Source of the DNA: Candidatus Gottesmanbacteria bacterium CG_4_10_14_0_8_um_filter_37_24
Lineage (GTDB): Bacteria; Patescibacteriota; Microgenomatia; 2-02-FULL-39-11
Assembly (NCBI GenBank): GCA_002785215.1
Contig: PFMK01000083.1
Location: 1-38,150 of the forward strand
DNA: 38,150 nucleotides
Direction: 5' to 3'
Made by a program: the position numbers and the translations under genes. Below the pieces are notes generated by a model that was not told the origin of the DNA, did not search any database, and saw nothing but the letters and a program-made list of their open reading frames with translations. Positions 28,081 to 36,606 of the stretch are shown in pieces. Within the stretch, counting starts at the first letter, position 1. Each line of letters starts with the position of its first letter.

Positions 28081-29886
28081 TTAAATAACTTTTATAACTC
28101 CTCTGGGTACTCCCATCGCACAGGTGATGGGATAATCGCCTGTGGATGAAGGTGTAAATTCAAAAACAATAGTCTTCCCTTTTGCCAGGAACTTAGGATC
28201 GTCAACAAGTCTTGGCACAGTTATGGTCGACATACAACCGCTTCCATTATCTTTCACGTCAATTTCCATCCTGACTTTCTTCCCGGATTTGACCGTAAAA
28301 GTATTCGGTTGAATATCACTGCTTTGTGTATAGGTAGTTTTCAGGATTTGGACATCACCTTCATTCACTGCCGGTTTGGGAGTTACTTTAGGATCATTAG
28401 CATTAAAAGTGTTACTACCTCCACCTCCACAACCGCAGCCTCCTTTACCTCCACATGAAGCTCCTTGCGCAGCTTGTGGAGGTATATTCGCAGGATCATT
28501 TGCGGCTAAAGCCTGTCCTTTTACAGCGCCTCCCGAGTTTCCGACCACAGAAATGCTACCCGTAAACATTCCCATGCTGCAGGTAAATCGGATGATTCCT
28601 TCCTCAGTTGGAGTAAATTCAATTACATTTTCTCCCGGATGAAGGTTTTTACGGACATTTAACTTATCTGAAACTATACTAGCTGCACACGTATTGGGAT
28701 CTTTGGAATCGATGATCCAGCGAACCGGTATATCTTTCTTAACTATAAAAGAATTAGGTTTGTATCCTCCTGCATCTTGAGTCATTCTGATAATCTGATT
28801 TCCGTTTTCAAGTAGCGTATCTGTTGCCGCTAAAACATTTGAATTTCTGCTTGATAATATTGAGCTTAGTCCAGTCAAATTTAATCCGTTTGACAGGTTA
28901 AACAAACTAAGTAGTATTACTACCAACCCCGCCAGTCGGAAGAAACTTTGGGCAAATGCACCTTTAACAACAGATGTCAAACCGCCAACTCCCAAAAGCC
29001 CCGGGGCAGTACCTATCGCAAAAATACCCATAATGAGTGCTCCTGATACAGGATTTCCTGTTGTCATAGCATAAAGCTGCATGGCCTGGGTGAAACCGCA
29101 CGGAAGGAAAAAGGTGAGTCCGCCCATAATAGCAGAATTCTTATTACTGTATTCACCATCATTCTTTTTGTGAAGTCCTAGTATTCTTGCTAACCCTACC
29201 GGTAGTGTAATTTTTACATCTTCAAGTCTGGGAAATATACCTGTCAGTTGAATTCCCATCAGAAGCATAACAAGACTAACAGCTATGGTTAAAAAACCTA
29301 AACCGATACCGGAAAGTTGAAAAAATGATCCCGCCAATCCGATTATTGCTCCGAAAATTATATAGGAAACAATTCTTCCTGCATTAAAGTAAAGGTGCGG
29401 CTTAAATTTCTCCATAGGTGTGGCATCAGGATGTTTCTCAGAAAATCTGGCAGATACTCCAAGAACCAACCCTCCAACAAGAGCCATACAAGTTGAGAAT
29501 CCTGCAGTAATTCCAATAAGAAGAACTACAAATAGACTGGAGGGGTGATTTGCAACAGCCGGAGTTGATATTTTTATATCAAATACATAGAGAAGAATGT
29601 AGCCTAAAAATATAGTGATAGCGAAAGTCAGGATTTGAGCGTAGATATTAAAGTCTTTTGTGAAGAATGGTTTTTTATCTGACACTCCTATTTCGTATCC
29701 CGCCTTTTCTACCAAACATCTAATTTGTTCATAGTCAAGATGCTCCTCGTGTAGGATTTCAGCAACTCCTTTCTTTTGACTTACATTAATTTCATTAACT
29801 CCTTTTAAATTTCCAAGTTCTCCTTCGACTAATAGTTCGCAGGAACGGCAATGCATTCCTTTGATATTAATGGTTGTTTTTTTCAT
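28081..29886 (-). CDS. HMA - TauE/SafE (UreH-like) membrane domain - tandem cupredoxin-like protein
   Basis: GMHCRSCELL, GITAGFSTCMALVGGLVLG, two repeats ending FTCSMGMFTGSISV and ITCAMGVPRGVIKV. Confidence 0.85.
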   Translation of the reverse strand: MKKTTINIKGMHCRSCELLVEGELGNLKGVNEINVSQKKGVAEILHEEHLDYEQIRCLVEKAGYEIGVSDKKPFFTKDFNIYAQILTFAITIFLGYILLYVFDIKISTPAVANHPSSLFVVLLIGITAGFSTCMALVGGLVLGVSARFSEKHPDATPMEKFKPHLYFNAGRIVSYIIFGAIIGLAGSFFQLSGIGLGFLTIAVSLVMLLMGIQLTGIFPRLEDVKITLPVGLARILGLHKKNDGEYSNKNSAIMGGLTFFLPCGFTQAMQLYAMTTGNPVSGALIMGIFAIGTAPGLLGVGGLTSVVKGAFAQSFFRLAGLVVILLSLFNLSNGLNLTGLSSILSSRNSNVLAATDTLLENGNQIIRMTQDAGGYKPNSFIVKKDIPVRWIIDSKDPNTCAASIVSDKLNVRKNLHPGENVIEFTPTEEGIIRFTCSMGMFTGSISVVGNSGGAVKGQALAANDPANIPPQAAQGASCGGKGGCGCGGGGSNTFNANDPKVTPKPAVNEGDVQILKTTYTQSSDIQPNTFTVKSGKKVRMEIDVKDNGSGCMSTITVPRLVDDPKFLAKGKTIVFEFTPSSTGDYPITCAMGVPRGVIKVI

Positions 29887-29932
29887 AGTTCGATAATACT
29901 CACTATGATCCTGAGCAAAGCCGAAGGATCAT
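29884..29932 (-). repeat. REPIN-like paired hairpin in the HMA-TauE leader, includes start codon
   Basis: ATGATCCT-TCGGCTTTGCTC-AGGATCAT followed by CATAGT-GAGTATTATCGA-ACTATG (minus strand). Confidence 0.75.
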
Positions 29933-29937
29933 ATTTA

Positions 29938-30750
29938 TTAATAAACATTTATAATCTCATCAATCACCTGTTTAAAATTCTCAAAAGGATATGCCCCTTG
30001 CATAACTTTGCTTTTACCTGTTTTAGTATCTAGAAGAATGTTTCCCGGAGTACCGCTTATCCCAAGTCTGCTTCCTTCTTCAATATCGTCTTTAACACGC
30101 TGGCTATATTTGCCACTATCCAAACAAGTTTTAAATTTAGCCTCTTTTAATCCGATTTCTTTAGCCAATGGTGCAAGATCAGCCAAAGCAAATCCGGTTC
30201 CTCCGGAAGAAGTCCTGTTGGTAAGAGTATTTACATACTTCCAGAAAGCGGTATTTCCTCCTAAATCATTGGCACATTCTGACGCTTCAGCTTCTTTTTG
30301 TGCATTGGCATGCAATGATAATGGAAAGTGGCGGTATACCCACGAAACCTGTCCTTTATAGGTATCAACTATTTGCTGGGCTGTTGGGTGAAATTTCTTA
30401 CAAAAAGGACATTCCATATCAGAATACTCAAAAAGAATAATTCTTGCGTTTTTATTTCCATTTATATGGTCATCTTTGGCAAGTTTTATATCACTATTTT
30501 CAAAACTAATAGTAGGAGAAACTGATGGTACAGGCTGATTTCCTTCATTTGCTGCAACTTGGATTCCTGCAACCTTTTGACTATTATCCTTTCCGGATAA
30601 ACTTTTTTCCAATATTTGCACTTTTGTATAAAGAGAACCGATAAGAAAAGAACTTACTATCAATAATCCGAGCAAAAAATAGGTTAGAATAGATTCCTTC
30701 TTTTTAATCGAAGTAGTTTGAGATGACTGCATCATATTTTTAATTGCCAA
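29938..30750 (-). CDS. DsbA-like thioredoxin-fold oxidoreductase, membrane-anchored
   Basis: EYSDMECPFCKKFHPTAQQIVDTYKGQVSWVYRHFPL and GISGTPGNIL. Confidence 0.92.
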   Translation of the reverse strand: MAIKNMMQSSQTTSIKKKESILTYFLLGLLIVSSFLIGSLYTKVQILEKSLSGKDNSQKVAGIQVAANEGNQPVPSVSPTISFENSDIKLAKDDHINGNKNARIILFEYSDMECPFCKKFHPTAQQIVDTYKGQVSWVYRHFPLSLHANAQKEAEASECANDLGGNTAFWKYVNTLTNRTSSGGTGFALADLAPLAKEIGLKEAKFKTCLDSGKYSQRVKDDIEEGSRLGISGTPGNILLDTKTGKSKVMQGAYPFENFKQVIDEIINVY

Positions 30751-30767
30751 TTTTTCTAATAAGTTAA

Positions 30768-30800
30768 ATCATACCAATACGGTTATTAAGATTTTATGAG
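30768..30800 (-). promoter_or_regulatory. Promoter/operator P2 (DsbA-HMA/TauE-HMA-CopA-CsoR unit)
   Basis: Minus strand CTCATAAAATCTTAAT-N11-TATGAT. Confidence 0.65.
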
Positions 30801-30841
30801 TAACAGGCACAATAAAATTAGGGGTTAGAGGAATAGGGTAA

Positions 30842-31219
30842 TTATTTTGCGTTATCAACAATAGTATGGATAGCTTTTTCTACATCATCTACGAGATCAT
30901 CAATGTTAATGAAAATCTCTTTCATAATAACCGGCTTCATCCCTGAAATATAAGTCTTTCCATTCTTTACATAAACGTTTATTTTACAGGGGAGGCACAG
31001 GGCAAGATTTATATCTTTCTGAATAGCTGTATACGCATTTTTAGCATTGCAGATTTCAATTATTTTTAACGGGTCAATAATAAAATTCTTTTTACTAAGA
31101 GTTTCTTTTACATCATGCACATATAAAACACGGAATCCTGCTCTTCCAGTTTCAGCTTCTACGCTTTCAACTGCTTCATCAAATGATTTTTTTGTCTGGA
31201 GTGTATAATCAATTTCCAT
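30842..31219 (-). CDS. DUF302-family protein
   Basis: SFDEAVESVEAETGRAGFRVLYVHDVKETL...ALCLPCKINVYVKNGKTYISGMKP. Confidence 0.85.
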   Translation of the reverse strand: MEIDYTLQTKKSFDEAVESVEAETGRAGFRVLYVHDVKETLSKKNFIIDPLKIIEICNAKNAYTAIQKDINLALCLPCKINVYVKNGKTYISGMKPVIMKEIFINIDDLVDDVEKAIHTIVDNAK

Positions 31220-31364
31220 TATTTTTTTTATTAATTACTTTCCAAAAATATATAATGCCTAACGTCAAAAATATTATTACTAAAACCCAAGTTAACAACC
31301 CGATAAAAGTAAAAGAACCATATCCTCCCATCATATTTTCATAATATCCCATCATAAACTTCAT
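31209..31364 (-). CDS. Small membrane protein, 51 aa (below the ORF-track cutoff)
   Basis: Translated by hand: MKFMMGYYENMMGGYGSFTFIGLLTWVLVIIFLTLGIIYFWKVINKKNNGN*; stop overlaps DUF302 start. Confidence 0.75.
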   Translation of the reverse strand: MKFMMGYYENMMGGYGSFTFIGLLTWVLVIIFLTLGIIYFWKVINKKNNGN

Positions 31365-31369
31365 CACCT

Positions 31370-33574
31370 TTATAATTTTGTTCTTCTCAATAACAATGCA
31401 TTAAACACAACTATCACTGACGATGCGCTCATCAGAAGTGCTGCCCATTCAGGTTTAAGAAGTATACCAAACGATGGATAAAGAACACCTGCAGCTGTTG
31501 GTATAGCAAAAACGTTATATCCTGTTGCCCAAATAAGATTCTGTATCATTTTGGAATTAGTCTTCCGACTGAGAGTTATAGCTTTTACCACATCCAGTGG
31601 ATCATTTTTCATAAGGACTATATCTGCCGACTCTACAGCCACGTCCGTACCTGTACCAATAGCAATACCCACATGAGCTTGTGTAAGCGATGGAGCATCG
31701 TTTACTCCATCACCAACCATTGCCACGATTTCACCGCTCTTTTGCAACTCTTTAATTTTGTTAACTTTATCCTCAGGTAAAACCTCGGCAAAAACCTTAT
31801 CTACATCCAGTTCCTTTCCGACAACTTCGGCCACATCCTTAGTATCACCTGTAAGCATGGCCGTCTTTATTCCCATATCATGCAGCTTTCTTATCGCTTC
31901 TTTTGATTCTTTCCGGATTATATCGGCAAGTAAAATTATCCCTTCCAGTTTGTTGTCAATAGCAACATACACCGGTGTTTTCCCTTGGACTTTAGAGTCG
32001 CTAAATTCAGTAATTTCCATTTCCAGACCTAATTCGCTTATTAACACCCTATTGCCGACAGCGACTCTTTTACCGTCTACTTCACCCGTTGCTCCCTTTC
32101 CGGGAAAGGATTTAAAGTTCTTAACTTCAGGAATAGCCAGTTTTTCTTCTTTAATCTGATTGACTATTCCTTTGGCAATTGAATGTTGGGAATTAACCTC
32201 AACTGTTGCTGCCATTTGTAATAAATCATTTCTCGAAATCTTTGTATCTTTATTTTGAATAATATCCGTTACACCAAACTCACCTTTGGTTAGTGTCCCT
32301 GTCTTATCAAATACCACGAAACTGATTTTTCGTGCAATCTCCAAACCCTTCATATCTTTGATGAGAATCCCGTTTCTAGCCCCAAGTGTTGAAGTAATGG
32401 TGGTAACTGTAGGAATAGCCAGTCCTAAAGCATGAGGACAGGCAACGACTATGGCAGCCACAGCAACTGTGGCAGCAAAAACAGCTCCCTGAGGAGAAAT
32501 AAAAAACCAATAAAAGAAGGAGGAAAATCCGGCTATGATTGCCACATAAAACAGTATTCCGGCTGCACGATCAGCCAGATGTTGTACGTTGGGTTTTGAG
32601 ACTTGGGCTTGGGTTATGAGTTTCATAATCTGAGAAACTGCGGTATCAGCTCCGGTCTTGGTTACCTCAATAGTTAGGGAACCATCCTGATTTATCGTTC
32701 CGCCGATCACTTTGTCACCCTTCTTTTTACCAATAGGCCGGGATTCCCCGGTAATCATAGATTCATCTACGGAACTTTCTCCCTCCAAAACCACTCCATC
32801 AATGGGAATCTTCTCACCAGGTTTAACCAGGACTTTTTCACCAATTTTTACTTCTCGGGTTTCCACATCAACTATTTCGCCTTTATCTCTTAATAGATGT
32901 GCAGAAGAAGGAATCAGTTTAGCCAGTTCTGCCAATGCTCCAGTAGCACCCCGAACTGCTCGCATTTCCAGCCAATGACCTAAAAGAAAGACAGATATTA
33001 AAGTTGAAATTTCCCAGTAGAGTGATTCTCCCGGAAAAAGAAAAGTTGCTACAACGGAAAAAGAATATCCAACTGTTATGGCAAAAACCACGAGAGTCAT
33101 CATCCCAGGATTTCTTTTTGAAAGTTCACCTTTGGCTGACCGGAAAAAGGGTATACCCCCAAAAAGGAAGATAAACGTACCGATAAGAAAAAGAGCTAAC
33201 TCTCTGCCGGAAAAAACGATATTTAAACCTATCCACTTTTGGATATTGGGAGAAAGCAACATGGTGATAAAGACAAATGGGAGAGTGAAAAAAAACCGTT
33301 TCCGGAATTCAAATTCCATTGACGCATGGTTTTCTTGTCCTTCATGATCTGATGAGGTCATAGGTACAAGTTTCATTCCACATTTCGGACAATTCCCCGG
33401 TTCGTCTTTTATGACATCAGGGTCCATCGGACAGGTATATAATCCGATACCTTTAGTAGGACTACGAAGTTCACGATTTTCTTCTTTATAATTAAGAGTC
33501 ATTCCGCACTTGGAACAGGTACCGGGTTTATCCGAGGATACTTCAGGATGCATTGGGCAAATATATTTTTCCAT
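31370..33574 (-). CDS. copB: CopB-like P1B-type ATPase (CPH motif) with two N-terminal metal-binding domains
   Basis: [24 protein letters not shown] and [52 protein letters not shown]. Confidence 0.95.
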   Translation of the reverse strand: MEKYICPMHPEVSSDKPGTCSKCGMTLNYKEENRELRSPTKGIGLYTCPMDPDVIKDEPGNCPKCGMKLVPMTSSDHEGQENHASMEFEFRKRFFFTLPFVFITMLLSPNIQKWIGLNIVFSGRELALFLIGTFIFLFGGIPFFRSAKGELSKRNPGMMTLVVFAITVGYSFSVVATFLFPGESLYWEISTLISVFLLGHWLEMRAVRGATGALAELAKLIPSSAHLLRDKGEIVDVETREVKIGEKVLVKPGEKIPIDGVVLEGESSVDESMITGESRPIGKKKGDKVIGGTINQDGSLTIEVTKTGADTAVSQIMKLITQAQVSKPNVQHLADRAAGILFYVAIIAGFSSFFYWFFISPQGAVFAATVAVAAIVVACPHALGLAIPTVTTITSTLGARNGILIKDMKGLEIARKISFVVFDKTGTLTKGEFGVTDIIQNKDTKISRNDLLQMAATVEVNSQHSIAKGIVNQIKEEKLAIPEVKNFKSFPGKGATGEVDGKRVAVGNRVLISELGLEMEITEFSDSKVQGKTPVYVAIDNKLEGIILLADIIRKESKEAIRKLHDMGIKTAMLTGDTKDVAEVVGKELDVDKVFAEVLPEDKVNKIKELQKSGEIVAMVGDGVNDAPSLTQAHVGIAIGTGTDVAVESADIVLMKNDPLDVVKAITLSRKTNSKMIQNLIWATGYNVFAIPTAAGVLYPSFGILLKPEWAALLMSASSVIVVFNALLLRRTKL

Positions 33575-33605
33575 ATTAATCTTATTGTACCTTAATAGTT
33601 AAAAT

Positions 33606-33640
33606 ATTATATTTTTCTTTTCATTAAGATTTTGTGAAGA
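33606..33640 (-). promoter_or_regulatory. Promoter/operator P3 (CopB unit)
   Basis: Minus strand TTCACAAAATCTTAAT-N11-TATAAT. Confidence 0.65.
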
Positions 33641-33772
33641 AAGTCTGGAATAAGATATAAATACCCTGTAGGACCTCTTATATGAATTTTACAGCAATTC
33701 ATATTGTCCTCCTTTAATTCATCGTACAAGATGGTTCATTAAGTTTCTGTTAGTGGAAGATGAAGAATTTTT

Positions 33773-33796
33773 AATCCTTCGATTCCACTCAGGATT
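33773..33796. repeat. REP-like single hairpin overlapping the DUF2933 stop codon
   Basis: AATCCT-TCGATTCCACTC-AGGATT. Confidence 0.6.
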
Positions 33797-33998
33797 AATG
33801 TTTATGGTTACCGCCTCTCATCATCAATACATGAAGCAGCGGACATGCCAGTAAGATTGCGGCTGTACCGATTGTTGATATGGGTACTTTAAACAAAGTC
33901 ACTGCAATAATTGCAATTACTACTCCCGCCAAACATATTCCAAACGTTTTAGCAGAAATAAATGAAGTTTTTTGTGTATGAGTATCAATCTTATCCAT
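33795..33998 (-). CDS. Small membrane protein, DUF2933-like
   Basis: 67 aa, two TM stretches, tail CPLLHVLMMRGGNHKH. Confidence 0.7.
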   Translation of the reverse strand: MDKIDTHTQKTSFISAKTFGICLAGVVIAIIAVTLFKVPISTIGTAAILLACPLLHVLMMRGGNHKH

Positions 33999-34090
33999 TT
34001 TTGTTCACCTCCCTTGGCCTCCGCAGCTTTATGCGAAGGAGGCTTAATTGAATAAAGCTATTGTTCCGGCCAAAGCTGGCTTTAATATTT

Positions 34091-34115
34091 AGTATAGAAA
34101 AAAAATTATGAAGAT
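34091..34115 (-). promoter_or_regulatory. Promoter/operator P5 (DUF2933 unit), weaker match
   Basis: Minus strand ATCTTCAT-N11-TATACT. Confidence 0.45.
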
Positions 34116-34137
34116 TGTATTAATGCTGGAAAGAAAA

Positions 34138-35535
34138 TTAAGTGATAGGAAAGGAAATAGATATAATGGTACCTTTTTCCACTTTACTCTCGATATCTAT
34201 TTTCCCTTTATGTGAAGAAATGATTGCCTGTGCGATAGCAAGGCCAAGGCCTGAACCGGAAGTTTTCTCATTTTTCGATCCCCTATAAAAACGCTCAAAT
34301 ATCTGCGGAAGATCTTTTTTGGCAATTCCGATTCCGTTATCTTTTATCTGTAAATAAACCTTGTGGGGTGTCTTATGAAGCGTGATAAAAACTGTCCCTT
34401 TCTCAGGTGTGTATTTCACGGCGTTGTCAACGATATTCACTATTGCATGAAATAATTTCTCTCTTTTCCCGTGTATTTTGATATTGGAGATAATATTTCC
34501 CATAATCTTTATTTTTTTTGAAGAAGCCATTTTTGTAGCTAAATCACGAATTTCTTCGATAAGTTCTGAAAAATCAAACATCTCAAATTGAGTGGTCATT
34601 TCCGCCTCTGACCAGGCAAGATCCAGAATGTTTTCCAGTGTTCCCGACATTCTTTTATTATCAATAAGTGTCTCGTCCAGAGCTTTTATATATTCGCTAT
34701 TTCTCCTGTCTTTTGAACGGATAACTTCAATATTACTTCGTTGAGTTGCAAGAGGAGTTTTAAGTTCATGCGCTATATCTCCGATGAATTGCCGCTCCCT
34801 TTTGAATGCCTGATTTAAGCGATCCAACAGACTATTAAATGTTACGGCTAATTCTTTTATCTCATCGTTTGTTTTGGGAGTGGTTACCCGCTCGTCTAGA
34901 TTTTCACTACTTATCTTTTTCAGCTTTTCAGAAATGGAAGTAATAGGTGCAATAGCGCTTTTGGCAAGAAGATATCCACCAAGGACTGTAGGTATTAAAA
35001 ACACAACAAAAACAACTCCCAGCATAAGAAGCAAATTATTCAGGGATTTTTCTATCACGTCGATTGGATGACCAACAAAAACCACCCCTAGGAGCTGACC
35101 ATTTTTATATATCGGATCAATCCAAAAACGTAGTTTAAGATCAGAAATAATATGATCAGTGATGTGAGGGGATTTAGTACGGGACGCTTGCTCAAATAGT
35201 TGGGAGAGTCTATTATCAAGCTTATCAAAAGTTACGGAACTTCCTACAATATTCCCTGTACTATCCATCAGAATTACGACCATTCCCGGTATGTCGCTAA
35301 ATTCTGTAAGAAAAGCATTTCTTGCCATCATCTGGCATGTTTGACACGATTTATTTTCTTCTCTAGTGATAACCTCCACAATTTTACTTCCATGAGAATC
35401 GAGAGTCGTATCCGTCTGCGAATAAAGAGTTTGTTTCGTAATCAGATAAAAACTGGTAAAGATAACAGCGGTAGCGATGAAAAAAGCAACAGAGTACCAG
35501 ACTGTAAGATGAAATCTCACGCTTCTTGTATTCAT
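34138..35535 (-). CDS. Sensor histidine kinase (CopS/CusS-like)
   Basis: HAMP, H-box IGDIAHELKTPLATQRSN, N-box HAIVNIVDNAVKYTPEKG, DNGIGIAKKDLPQIFERFYRG, GSGLGLAIAQ. Confidence 0.92.
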   Translation of the reverse strand: MNTRSVRFHLTVWYSVAFFIATAVIFTSFYLITKQTLYSQTDTTLDSHGSKIVEVITREENKSCQTCQMMARNAFLTEFSDIPGMVVILMDSTGNIVGSSVTFDKLDNRLSQLFEQASRTKSPHITDHIISDLKLRFWIDPIYKNGQLLGVVFVGHPIDVIEKSLNNLLLMLGVVFVVFLIPTVLGGYLLAKSAIAPITSISEKLKKISSENLDERVTTPKTNDEIKELAVTFNSLLDRLNQAFKRERQFIGDIAHELKTPLATQRSNIEVIRSKDRRNSEYIKALDETLIDNKRMSGTLENILDLAWSEAEMTTQFEMFDFSELIEEIRDLATKMASSKKIKIMGNIISNIKIHGKREKLFHAIVNIVDNAVKYTPEKGTVFITLHKTPHKVYLQIKDNGIGIAKKDLPQIFERFYRGSKNEKTSGSGLGLAIAQAIISSHKGKIDIESKVEKGTIISISFPIT

Positions 35536-35540
35536 AACAG

Positions 35541-35561
35541 ATCCTTCAGCAAGCTCAGGAT
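35541..35561. repeat. REP-like single hairpin between response regulator and kinase
   Basis: ATCCT-TCAGCAAGCTC-AGGAT. Confidence 0.65.
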
Positions 35562-35573
35562 GAAACAGTTTGA

Positions 35574-36248
35574 TTATACAGTTTCACTTATTTTGTATCC
35601 AATGCCATGCAGAGTATGGATTAACTTCACTTTTGCATTCTTGTCTACCTTACGCCTTATTGCGGCAACAAAAACATCAACTACATTGCTCATGCTGTCA
35701 AAGTTATAGTCCCATACATGTTCAATAATCATTGTCCTTGAAACAACTTCATCTTTATGACGAAGCAAGAGTTCCAAAACTGAAAATTCTTTGGGAGTTA
35801 GAGTAATTGCTTTCCCTCCTCTTGTTAAATTATGTTTTATCGGATCAAGTTCCAAATCAGCGATTTTAAGAATGGGTGATGATTCCTGTTTGCTTCGTCT
35901 GATAAGAGCATGTATTCGGGAACGAAGTTCCAGATAAGCAAAGGGTTTTGTAATATAATCATCCGCTCCGCTATCAAGACCGATAATTTTTTCTTCAAGT
36001 GTAGCCCTGGCGGTAAGCATTAGAATTGGGATCTTAATGTTTTTCTTACGAAGCTCTTTGCAGATTGTTATACCATCTACTTTGGGAAGTGTAATGTCCA
36101 ATATAATAAGATCGTACTCTTCGGACTGCGCAAGATATTGTCCTTCTTCTCCATCAAAAGCCATATCGACTGCGAATCCTTCCTCCATAAGACCTTTTTT
36201 CACCACGTTTGCCAGACGTCTTTCATCTTCAATAAGGAGTATTCTCAT
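35574..36248 (-). CDS. OmpR-family response regulator (CopR-like)
   Basis: MRILLIEDERRLANVVKKGL, LIILDITLPKVDG, ADDYITKPF, C-terminal winged helix TPKEFSVLELLLRHKDEVVSRTMI. Confidence 0.94.
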   Translation of the reverse strand: MRILLIEDERRLANVVKKGLMEEGFAVDMAFDGEEGQYLAQSEEYDLIILDITLPKVDGITICKELRKKNIKIPILMLTARATLEEKIIGLDSGADDYITKPFAYLELRSRIHALIRRSKQESSPILKIADLELDPIKHNLTRGGKAITLTPKEFSVLELLLRHKDEVVSRTMIIEHVWDYNFDSMSNVVDVFVAAIRRKVDKNAKVKLIHTLHGIGYKISETV

Positions 36249-36256
36249 ATCGCAGT

Positions 36257-36280
36257 ATTATACACCAAGAAGATTAAGAA
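36257..36280 (-). promoter_or_regulatory. Promoter/operator P4 (response regulator/kinase unit)
   Basis: Minus strand TTCTTAAT-N10-TATAAT. Confidence 0.45.
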
Positions 36281-36430
36281 TTTATTAAATTTATCAGACT
36301 CTTCGCTTATCGGTAATTTTGCTCATAATAAGAAAAGTTTAACATTACGGTGGTTTTAGAAGATTCAAATAACGGTATCTTTCTCCTTCGCTTTAAGCTA
36401 CAGAGGATGAAAACGAGATTACCCTATTTG

Positions 36431-36479
36431 AGGATAATGGCATTTTTTGAAGTGCTACTCGAATAAGGTACTTCACGAA
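36431..36479 (+). repeat. Copy B of the intergenic repeat
   Basis: AGGATAATGGCATTTTTTGAAGTGCTACTCGAATAAGGTACTTCACGAA; outer arms ACCCTATTTGAG (36421-36432) / CTCGAATAAGGT (36458-36469). Confidence 0.8.
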
Positions 36480-36606
36480 ATACTTGTATTACTCCCTTTT
36501 TGAAATCTTGCTCTTATTTATTAAGATCTATACCAAAAAAGTTATTCTGCATCCAATTTTTAAGCTAATTATTGCTTTTATTTTCCTTTCGTGAAATGAT
36601 ACTATT

